Assembly (NCBI RefSeq): GCF_028765165.1
Contig: NZ_JARADB010000011.1
Location: 27,275-91,274, forward strand
Direction of reading: 5' to 3'
Length of the DNA: 64,000 nt
From: Paenibacillus sp. MAHUQ-63
GTDB taxonomy: Bacteria > Bacillota > Bacilli > Paenibacillales > NBRC-103111
The translations under genes and the position numbers were made by a program. The number at the start of each line of letters is the position of its first letter. The stretch's first letter is position 1. Positions 27,521 to 35,880 of this stretch are shown in pieces. The notes beneath the pieces are model-generated. The model saw nothing but the letters and a program-made list of their open reading frames with translations, ran no database searches and was not told where the DNA came from.

Positions 27521-28711
27521 TTGAAGAAGAAGATTCTACCCTTGGTACTGACACTTGGGATTACGGCTTCGCTAGCGGTCCCATATGCGGGTTATGCCGC
27601 ATCGACAACGGAGAAGATCGATCAGCAGTTGACTCAGCTTAAAAAACAGAAGGCGGCAGCGCAGCAAAAGGCGAACGACGCCGAGAATCAAATTTCCAAA
27701 GTGCAGGACGAGAAAGATCAAGCTACGAAAGACATGAATACGTTGATTCAACAGGTCAATGAAGCCAGCAAGAAGCTGACTCAGTTGAATGAGCAAATTG
27801 ACCAGGTTTCCGACACGTTAGAGGAGAACGGGAAGCAGCTGGACGAGGCTATAGCCCGGGTGGAAAGCCGCGACCAAATGCTGAAATCACGAGTGCGTCT
27901 GATGTACATGAACGGCTTCGTTTCTTATATGGATGTGGTTCTTAGCGCGACCAGCTTTTCTGACTTTTTGAATCGGATAGAAGCTTTGAAATCTATTGTA
28001 AATCAAGATAAGGTCGTGCTAGAAGCGAACAAGAAAGATAAAGAGATTGTAGCCAAGAAGAAGGAAGAAACCGAGCAGCAGTTGGAGAAGGTGAAGAAGC
28101 TATACGCCGATGCCGATGTGGTGAGAGACGAGCTGCAGGCGAAGGAAAAAGCCAAGGAAGTGAAGATCGCTTCCCTATCGAAGCAAGAGAAGGCTCTTGA
28201 GGGGATTTCCGAAGAGAACGAAAGATTGATCACACAATTAGCGAAGCAGGAAGCGGATCTTCAAGCGAAGAAACGGGCTGCGACCAAAGCCAAGTCGCCA
28301 TTCACGTATGCGGGAGGCAAGCTGGGTTACCCGCTGGCCGCGCAAGCGCCGCTTACGTCGGACTTCGTGAACCGGATTAACCCGGTTACGGGCAGAAGCG
28401 AGAATCATAAAGGCATTGACTTGGGCGCTCCCAAAGGAACCGGCATTCTTGCCGCCGAGAACGGCTCCGTTATCTACGCCTCTTGGATGAACGGATACGG
28501 GAACTGCGTGATCGTCGATCACGGCAATGGATTATGGACGCTGTACGGCCATATTATGAATGATGGCATTTATGTCAAAGTCGGCGATGTCGTGAAACGT
28601 GGCGAGAAAATCGCCGGCGTAGGCTCTACGGGCCAATCGACAGGCAATCACTTGCATTTCGAAGTCAGGCTGAATGAAACTCCGACCGATCCCAAACCGT
28701 TCTTGCGATAG
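27521..28711 (+). CDS. Secreted M23 peptidase with coiled coil (EnvC-like)
   Basis: 396 residues. A signal peptide (KKILPLVLTLGITASLAVPYAGYA) is followed by two long coiled-coil segments (about 30-250) and a C-terminal LytM/M23 domain with HKGIDLGAPKG and the HLHFEVR zinc/catalytic motif. All metal ligands look intact, so it may be an active endopeptidase, unlike degenerate EnvC. Its position directly after ftsEX makes it the probable FtsEX-activated hydrolase. Start TTG 27521 follows GAGGAGG by 8 bases; an upstream ATG at 27413 would give a non-signal N-terminus. Confidence 0.88.
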   Translation: MKKKILPLVLTLGITASLAVPYAGYAASTTEKIDQQLTQLKKQKAAAQQKANDAENQISKVQDEKDQATKDMNTLIQQVNEASKKLTQLNEQIDQVSDTLEENGKQLDEAIARVESRDQMLKSRVRLMYMNGFVSYMDVVLSATSFSDFLNRIEALKSIVNQDKVVLEANKKDKEIVAKKKEETEQQLEKVKKLYADADVVRDELQAKEKAKEVKIASLSKQEKALEGISEENERLITQLAKQEADLQAKKRAATKAKSPFTYAGGKLGYPLAAQAPLTSDFVNRINPVTGRSENHKGIDLGAPKGTGILAAENGSVIYASWMNGYGNCVIVDHGNGLWTLYGHIMNDGIYVKVGDVVKRGEKIAGVGSTGQSTGNHLHFEVRLNETPTDPKPFLR

Positions 28712-28774
28712 GACAACTTGGTTATAAAACAGGAAGGGCTTGTCATATACTACAAGCAGACGGGAAAAAGGTAG

Positions 28775-30250
28775 GTGAATCGCGCCTTGCAATTCAAAGG
28801 ACGCACGGTCATAGTATTTGTTTTGTTAGCCATGTTCGCAAGCTCAATTGTCACGCTGACGATTGTGGACCCATCCTTTACATGGGGGCGGAGCGAGCAG
28901 CCGACGGGAAGCGCCGCCGCTGCTATAAGCTCTTCGTCGGGTCTTTCCAGCAAAGAATTAAGCAAAATTGCCACAACGTTTCAATTAATTGAAAGCAAAT
29001 ATTTGAAGCAACCGGATCATGAGAAGCTGGTGAACGGCGCGATCAACGGCATGCTGGAATCTCTGGAAGATCCGTTCACGGTATATATGGATCAGAAGGA
29101 AGCGCAGCAGTTCGACGAGAGCATCACATCTTCGTTCCAAGGAATCGGGGCTGAAGTTTCCTTCGAAGAAGGTAAATTCGTAATCGTATCTCCCATTAAA
29201 GGCTCGCCGGCAGAGAAAGCGGGCATTCAGGCCAAAGACGTCATTCTCTCGGTGAACGGGGAGAAGCTGGACGGCCTCACATTGAATCAAGCAGTCATGA
29301 AAATCCGCGGTCCCAAAGGCACGCAGGCGAAGCTCGACCTGCTTCGTCAAGGAGCGGGCGATCCGGTTCAGGTGATCGTCGTTCGGGATAATATCGACGT
29401 AGAAACCGTCTACGCGGAAATGCTGCAGGACCAGATCGGCAAAATTGAGATCCGCCAATTCTCCTCCAATACGGCTGTACGCTTCGCGGAAGAGCTGAAG
29501 AATCTGGAGGCCAAAGGCATGAAGGGGCTGGTCATTGACGTGCGGAATGACCCGGGCGGCCTGCTGAACGTTGTCGTCGACATCGTCAATCCTTTCGTGA
29601 AGAGCGGCAAGCCGATCGTACAGGTTGAGAACCGGGACGGGAAGCGGGAGCCGACGCCTTCGACGGGATCGGGCAAAAGCTATCCGGTGACAGTGCTGAT
29701 CAACAAGGGCAGCGCAAGCGCTTCGGAGATTCTGGCCGGCGCGTTCCAGGAAGCGGTCGGCAGCAAGATCGTCGGTGAAACGTCCTACGGAAAAGGCACG
29801 GTTCAAGTCACTTTCGAGAAGGAAATGGGTGACGGCAGCAACATCAAAATGACCGTCTACAAATGGTTGACGCCGAACGGCAACTGGATTCACAAAACGG
29901 GTATCCAGCCGGATATCGCGGTGGAGCAGCCGGCGTATTTCAAAGCGGCTCCGCTTTCGAAGAAAACGGTGCTGAAGCAAGATACGACGAGCGACGATGT
30001 GAAAAACCTGCAGCTGATGCTGGCGGGGTTAGGATTTAACCCTGAGCGCTCGGACGGCTACTTCAGTGAGAAAACGACCATGGCCGTGAAAGCTTTCCAA
30101 CGGACGAACGGCTTGCCGATGACCGGGGAAGTCGATACGGACACGGCGAACAAGATTGAGAAGCTGCTCTTGGCGCAGATTCGCGAGCCTAAGAACGATC
30201 TTCAATTGAAGGCGGCAGTTGGTCAAATTCAGAAGCAGCTCGGGAAATAA
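28775..30250 (+). CDS. ctpB: S41 carboxy-terminal processing protease (CtpB-like)
   Basis: 491 residues. An N-terminal membrane anchor (TVIVFVLLAMFASSIVTLTI), PDZ domain (about 120-205), S41 protease domain and C-terminal peptidoglycan-binding domain (about 395-465; LQLMLAGLGFNPERSDGYF). The Ser-Lys dyad and Gln can be placed: Ser315 in KGSASASEIL, Lys340 in SYGKGTVQ and Gln344. In B. subtilis CtpB cleaves SpoIVFA to trigger sigma-K activation during sporulation. Start GTG 28775. The added peptidoglycan-binding module is common in Bacillales members. Confidence 0.92.
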   Translation: MNRALQFKGRTVIVFVLLAMFASSIVTLTIVDPSFTWGRSEQPTGSAAAAISSSSGLSSKELSKIATTFQLIESKYLKQPDHEKLVNGAINGMLESLEDPFTVYMDQKEAQQFDESITSSFQGIGAEVSFEEGKFVIVSPIKGSPAEKAGIQAKDVILSVNGEKLDGLTLNQAVMKIRGPKGTQAKLDLLRQGAGDPVQVIVVRDNIDVETVYAEMLQDQIGKIEIRQFSSNTAVRFAEELKNLEAKGMKGLVIDVRNDPGGLLNVVVDIVNPFVKSGKPIVQVENRDGKREPTPSTGSGKSYPVTVLINKGSASASEILAGAFQEAVGSKIVGETSYGKGTVQVTFEKEMGDGSNIKMTVYKWLTPNGNWIHKTGIQPDIAVEQPAYFKAAPLSKKTVLKQDTTSDDVKNLQLMLAGLGFNPERSDGYFSEKTTMAVKAFQRTNGLPMTGEVDTDTANKIEKLLLAQIREPKNDLQLKAAVGQIQKQLGK

Positions 30251-30314
30251 TATTGGTGAGCTGCTGGAAATTGACCGTCAGCGGCAGGAAATAAGCGGTC
30301 GCAGTCGAAATATT

Positions 30315-30356
30315 GTAGGAAGGATGCTTCGGCAACCTTCCTACTTTTATTTTATT
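30315..30356 (+). terminator. Terminator between ctpB and the minJ-like gene
   Basis: GTAGGAAGGATGC (30315-30327) pairs with GCAACCTTCCTAC (30332-30344) with one mismatch around a TTCG tetraloop, followed by a T-rich tail. Confidence 0.85.
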
Positions 30357-30370
30357 GAGGAGACCGAATC

Positions 30371-31657
30371 GTGATGGATGTTCTGATTCAACTCTTGGAC
30401 AGGCTGCTGCAGGCAGCGGGGCAGTTGTTAATGAATCCTTTTTACTATATAGGCATCATCTTTATCGTACTGCATTATCGCAAGCAAATTCAGTTGGAGC
30501 GCAAGCTGTTTCATACGAAGCTGCATTCGTTGATGAATGAGACGTGGCGAACCGTGCTGTGGGGATGGATCGGCGGATTGGCCGCCTCGGTGCTCCTGTT
30601 GTTCGTCGGTGTAAGTATTGATGCCGAAGCCGTGCTGCTGCTCTGGGTCATTACGATCGTTTTGGTGATGGTGCGGGTCCGGTTCCTCTGCCTGGCTTAT
30701 GCCGCGGGGATCCTGGGCGTCGCCCAAGCCGTTCTGTCCTGGCTGCCGAACGCGGCCGATTTGACGGCTTCCGTGCCGGTTCTGAAGATAGTGGCTAACG
30801 CGGACATCCCGTCTTTGCTGTTGATCGTGGCGGTCCTGCATCTCCTTGAGGGGCTGCTGACGCAGTACCAAGGGGCGCGGATGACGACACCGCTCTTCCT
30901 GGAAGGGAAGCGCGGGCAAATCATCGGCGGGCAGCAGCTGCAGGGCTTCTGGCCGGTACCACTGTTTCTGCTAGTCCCTGCTGCAGGCGGAGGTGAGCTA
31001 GGCTTGCCATGGGCAACGTTGTTCGGAGCGAATCTCGCTTCCGGCTGGACGCTGCTGGCATTTCCCGCGATGATCGGCTTCACTGAGCTGACGATATCCA
31101 AGCTTCCTCGACGGCAGGCCCGTTTCAGTGCGAACTTGTTATACTTGTACGGCTTGATCATGTTGGGGGCGGCGGTTGCTGCGCATTTCTGGCCACCGGT
31201 CCTGATCGCCGGCGCGCTGCTGAGCATGGCCCTTCACGAAGGATTGATTCGGTATAATCAATGGCTCGAAGATAAGCAGGCGCCTTTCTACGTGCATTCG
31301 CCGAGAGGGCTCATGGTGCTCTCGGTCGTGCCGAACAGTCCGGCCCAGGAGCTTGGCATCCAAGTGGGCGAGCTCATTCATAAAGTGAACGGCCACAAGG
31401 TGAGAACGAAGACCGACCTGCATCAGGCGATGGGGCTCAATTCCGCCTTCTGCAAGCTGGAGGTGTTGAACGAGCAGGGCGAGGTTCGCTTCCTGCATCG
31501 CGCGATTTTCGCGGGCGATCATCACCAGCTCGGCATCATTTTGGCGCCGGACCAGCAGGCGCTTTATTTCACGGAGCACCGGCCGGTACATCTCTTATCC
31601 TACTTGCGCGGCCGAATTACCGGATTGTTATCTAATGATTCGACCAAATCGATGTAA
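30371..31657 (+). CDS. minJ: MinJ-like polytopic PDZ membrane protein
   Basis: 428 residues. About eight hydrophobic segments (for example AASVLLLFVGVSIDAEAVLL and LIMLGAAVAAHFWPPVLIAG) precede a C-terminal PDZ domain (about 310-390, GLMVLSVVPNSPAQELGI and LIHKVNGHKVRTKTDLH). This matches MinJ, which links MinCD to DivIVA in division-site selection. In B. subtilis minJ also lies just after ftsEX and ctpB, so synteny supports the call. Divergence is high, so it is named by architecture and context. GAGGAG is 8 bases before GTG 30371. Confidence 0.7.
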   Translation: MMDVLIQLLDRLLQAAGQLLMNPFYYIGIIFIVLHYRKQIQLERKLFHTKLHSLMNETWRTVLWGWIGGLAASVLLLFVGVSIDAEAVLLLWVITIVLVMVRVRFLCLAYAAGILGVAQAVLSWLPNAADLTASVPVLKIVANADIPSLLLIVAVLHLLEGLLTQYQGARMTTPLFLEGKRGQIIGGQQLQGFWPVPLFLLVPAAGGGELGLPWATLFGANLASGWTLLAFPAMIGFTELTISKLPRRQARFSANLLYLYGLIMLGAAVAAHFWPPVLIAGALLSMALHEGLIRYNQWLEDKQAPFYVHSPRGLMVLSVVPNSPAQELGIQVGELIHKVNGHKVRTKTDLHQAMGLNSAFCKLEVLNEQGEVRFLHRAIFAGDHHQLGIILAPDQQALYFTEHRPVHLLSYLRGRITGLLSNDSTKSM

Positions 31658-31720
31658 ATAAAGAAAGAGACTGTCCCCAGCCTTTGTATGACTTACGGGC
31701 ATCCTCATTTTTATGAAAAG

Positions 31721-31896
31721 GGAAATTGAGTGCGCTATTTGTCTAAATCTGATTCTTTTGGGTGGGAAACGGAAATACAGGCCTTTATTTGTCTGTGAAC
31801 CTCTACTTATCGGCCAAAATTGACTAAATAACGCATCGTATTTCCCCTATCGCAAAGGATGGCCTGCTTTTCGGGTAAATAACGCATCGTATTTCC
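31721..31896. repeat. Palindromic intergenic element, two forward and two inverted motif copies (family B)
   Basis: Two copies of a roughly 20-bp motif starting GGAAAT and ending TATTTG lie at 31721 and 31771 (50 bp apart). Two inverted copies end at 31845 and 31896 and are identical to each other over 21 bases (31825-31845, 31876-31896). The whole unit spans about 176 bp and has the same forward, forward, reverse, reverse layout as the elements at 50769 and 55305. No gene is seen in 31658-31955. Confidence 0.75.
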
Positions 31897-31904
31897 TTAC
31901 ATCA

Positions 31905-31952
31905 AAAGGGGCTGCCCCAAGGTCAATGTTGACCTTTGGGACAGCCCCCTTT
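31905..31952. terminator. Bidirectional terminator between minJ-like gene and motB
   Basis: AAAGGGGCTG and GGTCAA arms pair with TTGACC and CAGCCCCCTTT with one bulge and one mismatch. Transcribed from the minus strand it ends in TTTT and lies right after the motB stop. Confidence 0.85.
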
Positions 31953-31955
31953 CGT

Positions 31956-32777
31956 TTATTTGGTGCTGCCGACCGGAGCGAGTCCGTCGCGCAAAACGAT
32001 GATTTCCACGCGGCGGTTCTTGCTGCGGTTCTCTTCGCTGTCGTTCGGCACTTTGGGCATCGTATCCGCATACGCTGTTGCGATGAATTTGTTGTCGTCG
32101 AGCTTGGCCGAATCGGTGAAATAGCGCAGTACCGACAGAGAGCGGGCGAAGGAGAGTCCCCAGTTATCTCTATAGGGGGAGCCCGTTGCGAGCGGGATGT
32201 CGTCCGTATGTCCCTCGATGCTGACCTTGCTGTTCAACGTCGGGAAGAGCGAGGCCAGCTTTTGCAAAATGGGGGCGGAGGCTCCTTTCAGATCGGCTTT
32301 GCCCAAATCGAACAGGAACAGATCGTTCAAAGTGATCGCCACGCCGCGTTCCGTATCGCTGGCGGATACTTGAGCCTGTAAATTTTGATCCTGAATGTAG
32401 GCTTGTACCTGTTTCAGAAGATCTTGAAGCTCTTTCTCGCGCTTCTCTTTCTCGCTGTTTTCCGGCTTGGTTTTGTCTTTCTCTTCCTTCTGATCGTCCA
32501 GACTCCGTTTGGTGTAATCTTGGTCCTTGCTCTCAGCATCGCCCTGCTTCGGGGTCATCTGTCCGTTAACGCCGTGGCCTTTCTCCAGGATGGAGTCCGC
32601 TTTCTGGAATTGCAGGTTTAATACTTGTGCAAGAACGGCATACTTTTGAACATCGACCTTACTCATGGCATACATAATGATGAAGAAAACGAGCAGAAGG
32701 GTGATTAAATCCGCATAGGTGATGAGCCATCTCTCGTGATTGACGTGCTCCTCTTTCTTCCTACTTCTCCGCGCCAT
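31956..32777 (-). CDS. motB: Flagellar stator protein MotB
   Basis: 273 residues. A short cytoplasmic N-terminus, one membrane segment with the essential acid in WLITYADLITLLLVFF (Asp23), a charged linker and an OmpA-type peptidoglycan-binding domain (SIEGHTDDIPL). MotB anchors the stator and conducts ions with MotA; the residues around Asp23 are of the proton-driven type, not a clear MotS/PomB type. Its start lies 17 bases inside the 3' end of motA. Confidence 0.94.
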   Translation of the reverse strand: MARRSRKKEEHVNHERWLITYADLITLLLVFFIIMYAMSKVDVQKYAVLAQVLNLQFQKADSILEKGHGVNGQMTPKQGDAESKDQDYTKRSLDDQKEEKDKTKPENSEKEKREKELQDLLKQVQAYIQDQNLQAQVSASDTERGVAITLNDLFLFDLGKADLKGASAPILQKLASLFPTLNSKVSIEGHTDDIPLATGSPYRDNWGLSFARSLSVLRYFTDSAKLDDNKFIATAYADTMPKVPNDSEENRSKNRRVEIIVLRDGLAPVGSTK

Positions 32778-33561
32778 AATCGGCTTCCTCCTCTACCGGT
32801 GCGGCTTTCTTGGACGATTTGTCGTGGAGGAAGGAGGTCAGCTTCTTCTTGATCAATTGCGGGTTCTCACCGGCTTGCAGGGCAAGGATGCCTTCAAGCA
32901 TCAGTTCCATTTCGGCGACCATTTCTTTGCCACGCACTTTGATTTTGTTGGCAATCGGCAAATAGATCAGATTGGCGCTCATAACGCCATATAGCGTAGC
33001 CGTGAAGGCGACTGCAATCGCAGGACCGAGGCTGGAGGGATCCTCAAGATTGCCCAGTACGTGAATCAGTCCCATGACGGTACCGATAATCCCCATCGTT
33101 GGTGCATAGCCGCCGCCGGCTTCGAAAATTTTGGACATATTATCAACCTGGCTCTCGATTGCATCCATTTCGAGCTCGAGAATTTGTCTCGTCAGTTCCG
33201 GATCCGTGCCGTCCACGACCATCAGCAGACCATCCTTCAGGAAAGGATTGGTATGCTCCTGCGCGCGCTGCTCGAGAGCCAGCACACCTTCTCTTCTTGC
33301 GATGGAAGCCATATCCACAAGCTCCTCGATCGTTGCGGAGGGATCGCGTTTCACTTCCCGGAAGGCAATGCCGAGCGCCTTGGGGATCTTGGCAAGAATG
33401 GAGAGAGGGAAAGAGACGGCCACTGCGCCGAACGTTCCGCCGAACACGATTAACATCGCACTCGGAATAATCAGTGAACTGATGTGCCCGCCATCCCACA
33501 TGTAACCGCCGATTAAACCGACAAGACCTAAGATTAAACCTAATACCGTTGTCAAATCCAT
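32761..33561 (-). CDS. motA: Flagellar stator protein MotA
   Basis: 266 residues. Four membrane segments (LILGLVGLIGGYMWDGG, IPSAMLIVFGGTFGAVAV and a later pair MGIIGTVMGLIHVLG, AIAVAFTATLYGVMSANLIY) and the Pro-containing cytoplasmic loop of MotA/ExbB proteins. TAGGAGTGG before ATG 33561 decides the start over the longer frame. It overlaps motB. Confidence 0.94.
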   Translation of the reverse strand: MDLTTVLGLILGLVGLIGGYMWDGGHISSLIIPSAMLIVFGGTFGAVAVSFPLSILAKIPKALGIAFREVKRDPSATIEELVDMASIARREGVLALEQRAQEHTNPFLKDGLLMVVDGTDPELTRQILELEMDAIESQVDNMSKIFEAGGGYAPTMGIIGTVMGLIHVLGNLEDPSSLGPAIAVAFTATLYGVMSANLIYLPIANKIKVRGKEMVAEMELMLEGILALQAGENPQLIKKKLTSFLHDKSSKKAAPVEEEADYGAEK

Positions 33562-33655
33562 GACTGTACCACTCCTATTTAGCATCAAAAGAATTGGGCC
33601 CTACAGGCAGCCTGTTAAAAACGGTTAAACGCGGTGAAATGACAGGCCGTAACAG

Positions 33656-33681
33656 ATATTGCCGTTTGCATCAAAGATTTA
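33656..33681 (-). promoter_or_regulatory. Candidate sigma-D promoter of motAB
   Basis: On the minus strand TAAA (33681-33678), a 14-base spacer and GGCAATAT (33663-33656), 6 of 8 to the GCCGATAT -10. This fits the flagellar sigma factor that controls motAB in Bacillus. Confidence 0.45.
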
Positions 33682-33694
33682 AAAAGAGTATAAT
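33665..33694 (+). promoter_or_regulatory. Sigma-A promoter of uvrBA
   Basis: TTTGCA (33665-33670), 18-base spacer and TATAAT (33689-33694). It overlaps the divergent motAB promoter candidate. Confidence 0.6.
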
Positions 33695-33703
33695 GGAAAA
33701 ACC

Positions 33704-33717
33704 AGAACAAACATTCT
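33704..33717 (+). promoter_or_regulatory. LexA/DinR operator candidate for uvrBA
   Basis: GAACAAACATTC at 33705-33716 differs in one base from the Bacillus LexA core GAACRNRYGTTY. It lies just after the predicted transcription start, where a repressor would block RNA polymerase. Confidence 0.6.
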
Positions 33718-33846
33718 TATGACGGATGTAAATGATTGCCATCATATATGCAGGAAGGTTCCATAACTTTCTTTATCGGAAACATAAAATAGAAAATGAA
33801 TAGGCTAAAAGTCCGATTTATTATCAATAAGAGCAGGTGATTAGTG

Positions 33847-35844
33847 ATGAGTGAACTTGTCAAAAGCTCAAGGAAATTCGAGCTTGTATCCGAATTTTCT
33901 CCGCAGGGCGACCAGCCTCAAGCCATTGAGGAAATCGTAAAAAGCATTCAAGCCGGCAATAAACACCAGACGCTTCTGGGAGCTACGGGCACAGGGAAAA
34001 CGTTCACTGCGGCGCAGGTGATTGCGAAGCTGAATCGGCCGACCTTGATTATTGCGCATAACAAAACGTTAGCCGCACAGCTGTGCAGCGAATTCAAAGA
34101 ATTTTTCCCCCACAATGCCGTCTCCTACTTCGTCAGTTACTATGATTACTACCAGCCAGAAGCCTACATCGCCTCCTCTGACACCTACATCGAGAAAGAT
34201 TCCAGCATCAATGAAGAGATTGATAAGCTTCGCCACTCGGCGACAAGCTCTCTATTCGAGCGCCGTGATGTCATTATCGTCGCCAGCGTATCGTGCATTT
34301 ACGGTTTGGGTTCGCCAATCGAATATGGCAACATGCTGCTGTCTTTGCGCGTAGGAATGGAGAAGTCGCGGAACGAGATTCTGCACAAACTGGTAGATAT
34401 TCAATATCAGCGGAATGATCTGAACTTCGTGCGCGGGACGTTCCGTGTTCGCGGGGATGTGGTGGAAATTTTCCCGGCTTCCCATGGGGAACAGGCGGTA
34501 AGAGTTGAACTGTTCGGCGATGAAATCGAGCGGATCACCGAGATTAACGTGCTGACCGGCGAAATCATCGGCGAACGCGAGCATATCGCGATCTTCCCGG
34601 CGTCTCACTTCGTAACGCGCGAAGATACGATGAAGCGAGCGCTCGTCAACATCGAGCGTGAGCTGGAGGAGCGTCTTGCCGAGCTGAAGGAGCAAGGCAA
34701 GCTGCTGGAGGCTCAGCGCCTGGAGCAGCGGACGCGTTACGATATGGAAATGATGCAGGAAATGGGCTTCTGCTCCGGCATCGAGAACTACTCCGGACCG
34801 CTCACGTTCCGGGAGCGCGGAGCTACGCCTTATACGCTGCTGGATTATTTCCCGGACGACATGCTGTTCATGGTCGACGAGTCGCACGTGACGCTGCCGC
34901 AAATCCGCGCGATGTACAACGGGGATAGAGCGAGGAAAGAGGTGCTTGTCGAGCATGGCTTCCGCCTGCCTTCGGCGCTCGATAACCGGCCGCTGCGCTT
35001 TGAGGAATTCGAAGAGAAAGTTAACCAGATTTTATATATATCGGCCACTCCGGGACCTTACGAATTAGAGCATTGCCCGTATATGACGCAGCAAATTATT
35101 CGTCCGACGGGGCTGCTCGATCCTATTATTGAAGTAAGGCCGACCAAGGGCCAGATCGATGACTTGCTTGCGGAGATCCAAGATAGGATCCGGAAGGACG
35201 AGCGCGTGCTCGTGACGACGCTGACGAAGAAGATGGCGGAAGATTTGACGGATTATTTCAAAGAAATCGGCGTTAAAGTGCGGTATTTGCATTCGGATAT
35301 TAAAACATTCGAGCGGATGCAGATTTTGCGCGATTTGCGTCTCGGCACCTTTCATGTGCTGATCGGGATCAACCTGCTGAGAGAAGGGCTGGATTTGCCG
35401 GAGGTTTCGCTGGTTGCCATTCTCGACGCGGACAAAGAAGGATTCCTGCGCTCGGAGCGCTCCATGATCCAAACGATTGGCCGTGCGGCGCGTAATGCCG
35501 AAGGCCGGGTCATCATGTACGGGGACAAAATAACGGAATCCATGGACAAAGCCATTAGCGAGACGAATCGCCGCCGGAGCATTCAGGAAGCCTACAATGC
35601 GAAGATGGGCATAACGCCGCAAACGATCGCCAAGAAAGTTCGCGACGTTATTGAGGCGACGAAGGTCGCCGAGCAGAAGTCCGACTATCTGGCGGACGTG
35701 AAGGGCGCGAAGATGTCGAAGAAAGACCGCACGTCGCTTATCGAGCGTTTGGAAAGCGAAATGAAGGAAGCGGCGAAAAACTTGCAGTTCGAACGGGCGG
35801 CGCAGCTGCGTGACGCTATTATGGAAATGAAAGCTGAAGCCTAG
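33847..35844 (+). CDS. uvrB: Excinuclease ABC subunit B
   Basis: 665 residues. Walker A GATGTGKT (45-52), the beta-hairpin region with YYDYYQPEAYI, helicase motifs (DLPEVSLVAILDADKEGF, QTIGRAARN) and the C-terminal UvrC-binding helix pair (LIERLESEMKEAAKNLQFE). UvrB checks damage and loads UvrC. AGGTGA is 6 bases before ATG 33847, so the GTG at 33844 is not preferred. Together with uvrA 36 bases later, it forms the SOS-type operon. Confidence 0.97.
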   Translation: MSELVKSSRKFELVSEFSPQGDQPQAIEEIVKSIQAGNKHQTLLGATGTGKTFTAAQVIAKLNRPTLIIAHNKTLAAQLCSEFKEFFPHNAVSYFVSYYDYYQPEAYIASSDTYIEKDSSINEEIDKLRHSATSSLFERRDVIIVASVSCIYGLGSPIEYGNMLLSLRVGMEKSRNEILHKLVDIQYQRNDLNFVRGTFRVRGDVVEIFPASHGEQAVRVELFGDEIERITEINVLTGEIIGEREHIAIFPASHFVTREDTMKRALVNIERELEERLAELKEQGKLLEAQRLEQRTRYDMEMMQEMGFCSGIENYSGPLTFRERGATPYTLLDYFPDDMLFMVDESHVTLPQIRAMYNGDRARKEVLVEHGFRLPSALDNRPLRFEEFEEKVNQILYISATPGPYELEHCPYMTQQIIRPTGLLDPIIEVRPTKGQIDDLLAEIQDRIRKDERVLVTTLTKKMAEDLTDYFKEIGVKVRYLHSDIKTFERMQILRDLRLGTFHVLIGINLLREGLDLPEVSLVAILDADKEGFLRSERSMIQTIGRAARNAEGRVIMYGDKITESMDKAISETNRRRSIQEAYNAKMGITPQTIAKKVRDVIEATKVAEQKSDYLADVKGAKMSKKDRTSLIERLESEMKEAAKNLQFERAAQLRDAIMEMKAEA

Positions 35845-35880
35845 AGGGCTTCAGCTTCACATAGGAGAGGAAGGTTACAC

